In this document: piece by piece, positions 5,993-12,763 of the stretch
Layout of the letters: each line of letters opens with the position of its first letter
How positions within the stretch are numbered: position 1 is the stretch's first letter
NCBI GenBank assembly: GCA_041481485.1
Contig: JBGPBY010000050.1
Span: forward strand, 1-20,873
DNA length: 20,873 bases
From: JBGPBY01 sp041481485
GTDB taxonomy: Bacteria; Acidobacteriota; Terriglobia; 20CM-2-55-15
Direction: 5' to 3'
The notes under the pieces: model-generated
What the model was told of the DNA's origin: nothing
Database searches by the model: none
The model's input: the letters and a program-made list of their open reading frames with translations, nothing else
Position numbers and translations under genes: made by a program

Positions 5993-7690
5993 ATGAAGCA
6001 CATGATCACCTTGATGAGTTCTTGTCTTGTCATTGCGGTCTTGTCGGCACCGCCGATACATGGTGCCGGCAGTGAAGTGGCCGACGCGGTATTGCAGGGG
6101 AAAAAGGACGTGTTGCGTTCGCTGCTGCAGAAAGGAGCGGATGTCAATGCGCCACAAATCGACGGAACCACCGCTCTCCATTGGGCAGTTCGCGCCGATG
6201 ATCTGGAAGTCGCGGATCTGCTTTTGAATGCCGGAGCCAAGCCTTCTGCTTCAAACCGCGATGGCGCAACTCCATTGCAGCTTGCGGCTCTCAACGGCAG
6301 CGCCACCATGATCGGCCGGCTGCTGAAGGCCGGCGTTGATGCGAACACTCCTCTGAGTTCATACGGTGATACTGCACTGATGATGGCCGCGCGTACGGGA
6401 AAGCCTGATGCGGTCAAGGTGCTTCTGGATAATGGAGCGAAAGTTGATACTCGTGAAACCTGGGGGGACACGACAGCGCTGATGTGGGCCGTCGTGGAAG
6501 GCAACCACGCGGTTGTCCGCATGCTGATTGACCGTGCCGCCAATGTCAACGCCCGTTCTAAGTTTGTGCCCTCTGCGACAGGGCGGGGCTTTGAAGGCGC
6601 CACACCCGTAGCCGGCAGACCTAATCAAGTCGAGGAAAACGCCAGCGGTTCGCTCACACCGTTGATGTTCGCGGCCCGTGAAGGTGATTTGGATTCGGCG
6701 CGTATGCTGGTGGCCGCGGGCGCGGACATCAACATCAAAGGCGGAGACGGCAAGGATGCATTGGGCTTGGCAGTCTTTAACGGCGGATACGATGTTGCAT
6801 CATTTCTGATCGACAACCATGCCAATGTGAATCAGCCCGACGCCCAGCGATTCACCCCGTTGTTTTGGGCGGTGGACCGCCGCAACATGGAAACGGCTCC
6901 GAATTTTCCGTGGGCGGTGACGGCAGACCCGCTGCCTCTGATCCAGAAGCTTCTCGATGCCGGCGCCGACGTGAACTTTCTCGTGAATAATACGCCTCGC
7001 GCGCGCATGAGAGACGGCTCGCCTCGAATCGTTTTTGCAACCGCGTTGATGCGCGCCGCATTCTCCGGCGATATCGAACTGGTGAAACTGCTGCTGGCCC
7101 ATGGCGCGGATCCGAAAATCATATCTAAAGACAGCGAGACCGTGCTGATGGCGGCCTGCGGCACGGGATTTATCCCGGGCTACAGCAAAGGACGAACTCC
7201 AGCGGAAAGACTCGAAGTCGTGAAGCTGCTGATCGGACTAGGCCAGAATGTGAATGCTGCGGACGATTATGGCATCACCGCACTAATGGTGGCAGCCAAC
7301 ATCGGAGACGTTCCGATCATTCAATACCTGATTGACAAGGACGCCGACCTTGGTGCGTACGATCTGGGAAAAAAGAACGATGGAGCCTTCGGTTCCAGTA
7401 TCGAGCCGCTGATGCCGATCGATTACGCCATTGGCATCGGGACCTTCCGGCCAAACAACGCCATCGTCTTTAACGAGGACGCTTACAAACTGATGTCTCG
7501 AATCATGAAGGAACGCGGCATCAAACACACCACTTCGGAGTGCACGCTGCGCGGTTTCACCTGTTCCATCGCCAACGTCGATCCGAAAACTGCAACTCCT
7601 GCTCAAATCCAGGTCATGAGAAGGATTCAGACCGGCTACCAGGTCGATGGCGTCACCGGCGGTCTGGGAAACAAGGAAGACAAGAAGTAA
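5993..7690 (+). CDS. secreted ankyrin-repeat protein
   Basis: The 565-residue protein has a signal peptide (MKHMITL..., hydrophobic to about residue 19, cleavage near HGA at 23-25). About eleven ankyrin repeats span residues 26-456, with the consensus 'G.TAL..A...G...VV..LL..GADVN' clear at 57-88, 90-120, 124-154, 219-249, 347-376 and 427-456. Repeats are interrupted by short inserts at 188-218, 298-315 and 393-405. The C-terminal 110 residues are not repeats and hold two cysteines (517, 524) that could form a disulphide. Ankyrins mediate protein binding; export to the periplasm or surface is common in Acidobacteriota. AGGTGG lies 4 bases before ATG 5993. The downstream gene starts 4 bases after the stop, so both are likely co-transcribed. 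Partner unknown. Confidence 0.88.
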   Translation: MKHMITLMSSCLVIAVLSAPPIHGAGSEVADAVLQGKKDVLRSLLQKGADVNAPQIDGTTALHWAVRADDLEVADLLLNAGAKPSASNRDGATPLQLAALNGSATMIGRLLKAGVDANTPLSSYGDTALMMAARTGKPDAVKVLLDNGAKVDTRETWGDTTALMWAVVEGNHAVVRMLIDRAANVNARSKFVPSATGRGFEGATPVAGRPNQVEENASGSLTPLMFAAREGDLDSARMLVAAGADINIKGGDGKDALGLAVFNGGYDVASFLIDNHANVNQPDAQRFTPLFWAVDRRNMETAPNFPWAVTADPLPLIQKLLDAGADVNFLVNNTPRARMRDGSPRIVFATALMRAAFSGDIELVKLLLAHGADPKIISKDSETVLMAACGTGFIPGYSKGRTPAERLEVVKLLIGLGQNVNAADDYGITALMVAANIGDVPIIQYLIDKDADLGAYDLGKKNDGAFGSSIEPLMPIDYAIGIGTFRPNNAIVFNEDAYKLMSRIMKERGIKHTTSECTLRGFTCSIANVDPKTATPAQIQVMRRIQTGYQVDGVTGGLGNKEDKK

Positions 7691-7694
7691 ACCT

Positions 7695-8522
7695 ATGACG
7701 CGCCTTGCCAACCGAATTTTGCCGGGATTGGCCCTGGTTATGTTCGTCGCCGCTGCCTTTCATGCGGAGAGCGGCGCACACTTCACCGCAACTTCGGCGA
7801 ACGTGAGCGGAGCGGGCGAGACAATAAGGATCAATATCACGGAGTGGTCTCCCGACAGCAAACGGGATGAATTCGCGGCGGCGTGGATGCTGACTTCCAC
7901 TCCGGCAGCAGGCCGTGGTGGACGCGGTGGTGGTGGAGGCGGCGCAGGACGTGGCGGAGCCGGGGCTCTGGGCGGTGGTGGAGGACGTGGAACAGCTGGC
8001 CGCGGCGCGCGAGGTGCGGATGTACCGGCAGATTCACCTGCACCGCAGCTGGACGTGCCACCGGATCCCGATGCCGTGGACCCCGATAACGCCGCGCCTC
8101 GAGGCGGGCGTGGTGGACGCGGAGGCACCGGTGCCGCCGCACAGACGCCGGAATCGTCGCTCGCAGCTGCAATCAAGAAAGCGAACACCGTGGGCATTCT
8201 GTGGACTTCCGAGAACGTGGGATACTCCATCAAATACGCCTATCGATTACCCCAGCCGGATGGCGGCGAGCGCATTATTCTCGCGACGGATCGACGCATC
8301 GGCATGTGGAGCAATTTATGGACGCCCGCACCCGGAGTAACGCTTTCCGACTACACGTTTTCGATAATTGAACTGCGTATTAATTCAAAAGGTGAAGGTG
8401 AAGGGCGGGGCGTCCTGACCGGAAAGGTCGCAATTGACAGCGCCACAAAAACCATCGCGCTCGACAACTACGCCGGATTGCCTGTCATTCTGAAAGGTAT
8501 CAAGCGGCAAAGCTCCAACTAA
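7695..8522 (+). CDS. secreted protein with Gly/Arg-rich inserts, unknown function
   Basis: ATG 7695 is chosen, 4 bases after the ankyrin stop; an upstream ATG at 7647 would run inside that gene and hide the signal peptide. The 275 residues comprise a signal peptide (1-27), a beta-rich N-terminal part (28-70, 'GETIRINITEWSPDSKRDEF'), Gly/Arg-rich tracts at 72-107 and 136-146 joined by an acidic Pro/Asp linker, and a C-terminal domain (155-270, 'GILWTSENVGYSIKYAYRLP', 'GGERIILATDRRIG'). The two ordered parts read like one beta-sandwich domain split by a disordered insert. I recognise this as a recurring uncharacterised acidobacterial type but know no function. Tight spacing suggests it works with the ankyrin protein. 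Confidence 0.8.
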   Translation: MTRLANRILPGLALVMFVAAAFHAESGAHFTATSANVSGAGETIRINITEWSPDSKRDEFAAAWMLTSTPAAGRGGRGGGGGGAGRGGAGALGGGGGRGTAGRGARGADVPADSPAPQLDVPPDPDAVDPDNAAPRGGRGGRGGTGAAAQTPESSLAAAIKKANTVGILWTSENVGYSIKYAYRLPQPDGGERIILATDRRIGMWSNLWTPAPGVTLSDYTFSIIELRINSKGEGEGRGVLTGKVAIDSATKTIALDNYAGLPVILKGIKRQSSN

Positions 8523-8654
8523 TTTGAGCCCTATTGGGGAGGCACGGCTCGCAGATGGTGTCTGCCGGAAAGACGAAAGCAAGGACGGCGTTGAGATGAA
8601 CGTCACCTTTTGCAGGAAGAGAATCACCGCAGGATTTCCGTCCTGATGGAGCTT

Positions 8655-8663
8655 TGCTATAAT
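8655..8663 (+). promoter_or_regulatory. extended -10 promoter for the eight-helix membrane protein
   Basis: TG at 8655-8656, one base, then a perfect TATAAT at 8658-8663 form an extended -10. No -35 match is evident 17 bases upstream. The predicted start of transcription (about 8670) is within a few bases of ATG 8675, so the mRNA would be leaderless or nearly so, in line with the absence of a Shine-Dalgarno. A short CAGGA/TCCTG inverted repeat (8630-8645) overlaps the -35 region. Confidence 0.55.
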
Positions 8664-8674
8664 TCGCACCACTC

Positions 8675-9526
8675 ATGCGCGATCCATTCTCACAAACTCG
8701 ATCGCTGCTCTGGCTGGGAATTGCCGGTGTGACTCTCGCAGGGGTGACCAGTGTGATTGCACTGGCCCATGGAACGATAATCCTTCCGGAAGGCGATCTT
8801 ACCAAGTCCATGTCGTTCGATGCTGCTGTCGGGATCTATGTGATCACCCTTGCCTTGTTCGTGCCCCTGGCGGAATTCACGGCGCGTGGCCGCCGCCGAT
8901 GGATCCGGATCGTTGTGGGATTGACTTCCTATGGCTTTGTCGTCGAGACGATTCAGGTGCTTCGTGGAATAGACCCTCGTTTCACACGTGTCGGTGGAGC
9001 GGTCGACCAAATTACCGGTGGTTTATTCGGAATCTCGGCACTTGGAATCATGACGATGTTTATCGTTCTCGCAGTGAAACTCTGGCGTCGTCCACTGACG
9101 GGACCAAACGTGCTGTTTCTCCTGGCGATTCGATACGCATCGATTGTTACTGTAATGGGATTTCTCTCTGGCTTCTGGATGGGCGCTCTTCAAGGACGCC
9201 ATGTCGGGCCGGCAGGAAACATCCTTCCCCTTCATGCTCTTTGCTTTCACGCGGTACAGGCAGTCCCTCTGGTCGCGTTGTTCCTTAAGAGGTCGACTTT
9301 GCCGGACACAACTTCGCGATTCTGGATTCATGTGGCCGGCATGACCTGGCTCGGTACATGTGTTGCTGTCGCATGGCAGACCGCATCAGGGCAATCGGTC
9401 ACGCACGTGTCATGGATCATGCTTGTGGCGTATGGCTTCGCCCTACTGTGGGGAATGTGTTTTGCAAAGGCCGCCTTCTCATCCCCGCGGGCAAGGCAAT
9501 ATCAGGCAGTATCCTACGATCAGTGA
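8675..9526 (+). CDS. integral membrane protein with about eight helices, unknown function
   Basis: The 283-residue protein has hydrophobic segments at about 11-31, 49-69, 76-95, 112-134, 146-170, 184-204, 215-236 and 245-267. Positively charged loops are RGRRR (71-75) and KLWRRP (135-140). The segment LPLHALCFHAVQAVPL (185-200) puts His187 and His192 on one face of a helix. I have seen similar 'LHxxQxxPL' helices in uncharacterised bacterial membrane proteins, but I cannot name a family. No ribosome binding site precedes ATG 8675; the leaderless promoter explains this. It stands alone: the upstream gene ends 152 bases before and the next starts 88 bases later. Confidence 0.8.
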   Translation: MRDPFSQTRSLLWLGIAGVTLAGVTSVIALAHGTIILPEGDLTKSMSFDAAVGIYVITLALFVPLAEFTARGRRRWIRIVVGLTSYGFVVETIQVLRGIDPRFTRVGGAVDQITGGLFGISALGIMTMFIVLAVKLWRRPLTGPNVLFLLAIRYASIVTVMGFLSGFWMGALQGRHVGPAGNILPLHALCFHAVQAVPLVALFLKRSTLPDTTSRFWIHVAGMTWLGTCVAVAWQTASGQSVTHVSWIMLVAYGFALLWGMCFAKAAFSSPRARQYQAVSYDQ

Positions 9527-9614
9527 CGTGATGCGCGGTTCAGCGCCTCCCTGGTTTGTGCTTCCTATCCGTCTCGTAGTCGTACGGTCCTGAGTCGAAT
9601 CCGGAAAGGCCTTT

Positions 9615-10184
9615 ATGAAAACGTTATTGATCAGTCTGGCTATTGCTATCGCTCTGGTTGGGCTTATTGCGTATTTTGCTCACCGCGATCCCAAAGCGAT
9701 CCAGATTTTGGAAGCACTCGACAGTTTTAAACCGGTATCGGGATTGCCGAACGACGCCGGGGCGGTGGGTTTCCTCAGCCTCAAAAAACGGCATCCGGAC
9801 GGAGAGGAAGGCAAGGAAGAATTCGATCACGCCTACTCCGCCCAGTATGGAATCGAGCGCCTGCATCAAATGCAAGGTTTCCTGGAAAGCTTTCGCAAAT
9901 TGACGGACCTGTCTCGCAACAAAGTGTCTCCCAAAGTTTTGCGTGAGGCTGGAAATACCGACGGGGAAATGCAGAGTATTGGATTCCACAATATTCCGCT
10001 GATCATTGAAGGCTCGATTCTCAAGCAGAATTATCAACTTCGCCAGGTTGAATACAGACTCGCTCAATTGCAAAGTCTCGGTGGCGATGTTACGTCACAG
10101 GAACTGGAGCAGAAGCGCGCCGCTTATGCCGAAGCAACCCGGAACTTTCAGGACTTCTGGGACACCAGGCTCCCCTCGGATTGA
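9615..10184 (+). CDS. single-pass membrane-anchored coiled-coil protein, unknown function
   Basis: The 189-residue protein has a GGAAAGG ribosome binding site 7 bases before ATG 9615. One hydrophobic segment (residues 4-22, followed by His-Arg) acts as signal anchor or uncleaved signal. The remainder is hydrophilic: a charged stretch at 57-73 and heptad-like helices at about 82-100 and 135-182 ('LRQVEYRLAQLQSLGGDVTS'). No catalytic motif or cysteine is visible. It is convergent with the carboxypeptidase-regulatory-like gene, 16 bases from its stop, with no terminator hairpin between them. Confidence 0.68.
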   Translation: MKTLLISLAIAIALVGLIAYFAHRDPKAIQILEALDSFKPVSGLPNDAGAVGFLSLKKRHPDGEEGKEEFDHAYSAQYGIERLHQMQGFLESFRKLTDLSRNKVSPKVLREAGNTDGEMQSIGFHNIPLIIEGSILKQNYQLRQVEYRLAQLQSLGGDVTSQELEQKRAAYAEATRNFQDFWDTRLPSD

Positions 10185-10200
10185 TGGGCGATCAAGCGAA

Positions 10201-10740
10201 TTAGAATGGTCGGATCGTGACGTCCGTCGTTACTTGCTGTCCACTTTTGACTTCGACGAATGTCAATCGCGATGGCTTAAATCCGTCCCGAAAAGCCTTG
10301 ATCACATACGAACCGGGAGCCAGGCCATCGAGCACGAATCCACCCGTGGCGTCCGTTGTGAGAGTCCATTGACCCCGGACCAATTTTGATGCGACAGCTA
10401 CTTCTAATTCAGTTCTACGGCTATCCGCTTGTGCGACATTCTGTTGCTCCTTGGTGACGAAGCGGATAACAGATGAGCCCCGAACGAGCTTCGCCAATTC
10501 GGCTCTAAGCTGGAGTTCGGCCGATTCGAAAGCTTTTTGCGCTGCGTCGACTTGACTCATTTCGTCCTGAGTGAGGGAATTTGGGACAACCCAAACGATC
10601 GTTGCTGGTAAGCCAGCACCAGCTGCGTCCATTACCGTTCCGGCCAGTCGACTGGAAGTATCTTGACGTGCCTCAGCAAATGGCAATAGCGCGCTGGACA
10701 AAAGAGCGGCAAGCAGGGTGGTGCGACAAATTTTCGGCAT
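10201..10740 (-). CDS. secreted carboxypeptidase-regulatory-like protein with an inserted helical hairpin
   Basis: ATG 10740 is selected because it follows a strong GGAGGAATT ribosome binding site; the frame remains open upstream to 10803 without one. The 179-residue product has a signal peptide (1-25, cleaved near AEA). Residues 31-52 ('LAGTVMDAAGAGLPATIVWV') and 123-177 ('GGFVLDGLAPGSYVIKAFRDG') are the two halves of a carboxypeptidase-regulatory/Cna-B-like beta sandwich. They are separated by about 70 charged, helix-prone residues (54-122). The fold usually serves as a carbohydrate- or protein-binding adaptor at the envelope. It lies 84 bases after the cytochrome gene on the same strand and is probably the last gene of that operon, though it could have its own promoter. 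Confidence 0.75.
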   Translation of the reverse strand: MPKICRTTLLAALLSSALLPFAEARQDTSSRLAGTVMDAAGAGLPATIVWVVPNSLTQDEMSQVDAAQKAFESAELQLRAELAKLVRGSSVIRFVTKEQQNVAQADSRRTELEVAVASKLVRGQWTLTTDATGGFVLDGLAPGSYVIKAFRDGFKPSRLTFVEVKSGQQVTTDVTIRPF

Positions 10741-10824
10741 AATTCCTCCGATTCGATGCTGTTCTTTCGTGTCTGACGTTTCGAATTCTGTGTAAAACAC
10801 CAATATCGGTCCCCGGCGGGAATG

Positions 10825-11379
10825 TTACTGATCCTGATTCGTGCCGCGGACGCGCCCGAGCCACTCCACTAACTTCTCGAGTTCCTCGTCGCTGAGTTGT
10901 GCGCCGCGTTCCCTCATATCGACGGCGAGAACGCGCCATGCCTCTGCGGTCCGGCGTTCTTTGTTGATCCGTTCGGCTTCGTGGCATTTCGCACAGGCGC
11001 TATCCAGAAGTCGCTTCGCTTCCGGATCTGTGAAGTAGGTCGTGATTTCCGGTGCGACGTAGGTGCGGGGAAAGGCTTTCGTTGCCGGTCCAAATTTGCT
11101 GACAGCCCAGTCTACTAAGACATTCAGGTCTCCGTTCGAGATCTTCAGATCGCCGCTCTTGTGTTTCGTGTTGATCAGATCTCGCCAGCCTGCAGCATCG
11201 AGGGAATAGTACGCGTATTCATCGATCCCGTGGCAGGCCGTGCAATTCTGGCGAATGATTTCCCGAACGGGTCCCTGAGGCATCTGGACGCGTGGCCGCG
11301 TTGCTCCTCTCTGGCCTGCTGCAGGCAGGGCAAACCAGAGAAACGACACCGCCAATGTTGCAATAATGATCCGCTTCAT
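10825..11379 (-). CDS. secreted dihaem cytochrome c
   Basis: ATG 11379 gives 184 residues with a clean signal peptide (MKRIIIATLAVSFLWFALPA, cleaved near AAG). A GTG at 11403 would add eight residues and overlap the stop of the DUF1552 gene (GTGA), which points to translational coupling but gives a poorer signal peptide. Two c-type haem motifs are visible, C46-T-A-C-H50 and C129-A-K-C-H133, roughly 80 residues apart, each with its own helical surroundings ('DLNVLVDWAVSKFG', 'SDEELEKLVEWLG'). M155 is a possible axial ligand for the second haem. The protein should act in the periplasm in electron transfer, probably with the DUF1592-type haem protein encoded two genes upstream. Partner assignment is inference. 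Confidence 0.85.
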   Translation of the reverse strand: MKRIIIATLAVSFLWFALPAAGQRGATRPRVQMPQGPVREIIRQNCTACHGIDEYAYYSLDAAGWRDLINTKHKSGDLKISNGDLNVLVDWAVSKFGPATKAFPRTYVAPEITTYFTDPEAKRLLDSACAKCHEAERINKERRTAEAWRVLAVDMRERGAQLSDEELEKLVEWLGRVRGTNQDQ

Positions 11380-11399
11380 TTTCTTTTTAACAGAACAGA

Positions 11400-12749
11400 T
11401 CACGCAAGGCCAGGTAGCGGCGCTGAACTTTGGCCGATCGAATCCCGTTCGATTCCGAACATATGCAGAATGCTCAGAAGCATGTTGGACGTTTTCTGCG
11501 TGGTATCGTCCGGGAAGACGATATGGCGGTTCCCCTTGAACGTACCGTCGATTCCACCAACGAGGATCACCGGAACCTTGATGTGCGCATGGCGATGCGA
11601 GTTGCCCATGTTGCTGCCCTTGTAGACCAGGATGTGATCGAGGACGGTCCCGTCGCCTTCCGGCATGTTCTTCAGCTTTGCCAAAAAATTCGCGAGATGT
11701 TGCACGTGGTATCGATTCATCTTCGCGTAGTTCGCAATATTCTCTGGCTTGTCACCGTGGTGAGACGAGCCATGCCATCCGCCGTTAAAACCGCTTTCGG
11801 GGAAGCTGGTGCCCGACAAATCCCGGCCAAGCATGAATGTCGCCGAGCGTGTGATGTCGCCTTCGAACGCAAGCGCCAGGAGGTCGTACATCAGTTTGAA
11901 ATGCTCGTTGTTGCTGTCGGGAACTCCGAACGGGATTTCTGCACTTGGCTCTTTCATGTTGCGGTTCATGGCAAGAGTGATTCTCCGTTCCAGTTCACGG
12001 ATGTTGTCGGTGTAATTATCGAGGCGGGCACGGTCACCGGCGCCGAGGTCCTTCTTGAAACCCGTGAGTTCATTGGCAACCGAATCCAGAATACTGGCAT
12101 TCTGCTTTCTTCCCTTCATGCGTTCCTGGGCATTGGTTCCGTCGCCGAACAAGCGCTCGAAAGCCACGCGCGGATTGATTTCGGTGGGAAGGGGAGTTCT
12201 CGCATCGGTCCACGAAATCGAATTGGTATAGGCGCAGCTGTAACCCCAGTTGCAGTTTCCGAAATTCGTGGTGTCTTCCACTCCAAGCTGAATCGAGGAC
12301 AGGATCGTGTCGTGTCCGTATGTGTTCGCGATCAATTGATCGATGGTGACGCCCAGATACGGGCTCACCGCATTCCGCCGTGGGCGGGCGCCCGAGAGCA
12401 ATGCCGCACCTTTGGCGTGATCGCCGCCGGGTTCTTCCTCGGTGGCAAAGGATTCGTTCATGTTCAGGCCGCTGATCAGCGTGACATGACTGCGGAACGG
12501 CTCCAGCGGTTTGGTAATAAACGAAAAGTCGAAATCACGTCCTTCCTGCACAGGGCTCCAGTAACCGGGAGCAGCACCGTGCGGATGCCAGATGCCGAGG
12601 AACCGTTTGACGGAACCTGGCGCTGCCGCTGTCTTGCTCAGTGGCGTTTGAGCCGGAAGCATGGATTCCAGAAAAGGCAGAGCCAGCATTACTCCGGCGC
12701 CGCCGCGCAGGAACGTTCGGCGAGGAATGTGTTTCTTCGTCAGAATCAT
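11400..12749 (-). CDS. DUF1552 family secreted protein (Tat signal)
   Basis: The 449-residue protein starts with a twin-arginine signal (residues 9-30: PRRTFLRGGAGVMLALPFLE). Residues 46-440 match the DUF1552 type known to me: 'KRFLGIWHPHGAAPGYWSP', 'VTLISGLNMNE', 'GGDHAKGAALLSG', 'TIDQLIA', 'WHGSSHHGD' and 'LVYKGSNMGNSHRHAHIKVP'. The many His and Asp in the last three motifs suggest a metal site, and the fold is thought to be related to the alkaline phosphatase/DUF1501 group. The biochemical role of the family is not established. AGGAG sits before ATG 12749, 14 bases after the DUF1592 gene. DUF1552 genes are very often found next to DUF1592-type genes, as here. Confidence 0.93.
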   Translation of the reverse strand: MILTKKHIPRRTFLRGGAGVMLALPFLESMLPAQTPLSKTAAAPGSVKRFLGIWHPHGAAPGYWSPVQEGRDFDFSFITKPLEPFRSHVTLISGLNMNESFATEEEPGGDHAKGAALLSGARPRRNAVSPYLGVTIDQLIANTYGHDTILSSIQLGVEDTTNFGNCNWGYSCAYTNSISWTDARTPLPTEINPRVAFERLFGDGTNAQERMKGRKQNASILDSVANELTGFKKDLGAGDRARLDNYTDNIRELERRITLAMNRNMKEPSAEIPFGVPDSNNEHFKLMYDLLALAFEGDITRSATFMLGRDLSGTSFPESGFNGGWHGSSHHGDKPENIANYAKMNRYHVQHLANFLAKLKNMPEGDGTVLDHILVYKGSNMGNSHRHAHIKVPVILVGGIDGTFKGNRHIVFPDDTTQKTSNMLLSILHMFGIERDSIGQSSAPLPGLA

Positions 12750-12763
12750 TTGTCGCTCCTTCT

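Noticed and set aside
5905..6603. A 232-codon minus-strand ORF opposite the ankyrin gene start
   Set aside because: The plus strand has clear ankyrin repeats and a signal peptide. The minus frame is Ser/Ala/Thr-rich noise and runs across the promoter.
7760..8233. Pro/Arg-rich minus-strand ORF opposite the Gly/Arg-rich gene
   Set aside because: It arises from the reverse complement of the Gly-rich codons. It lacks a ribosome binding site and any recognisable pattern.
8630..8645. CAGGA-TTTCCG-TCCTG hairpin considered as a terminator of the ankyrin operon
   Set aside because: The stem is only 5 bp and no T-run follows. It overlaps the next promoter, so an independent terminator is not supported.
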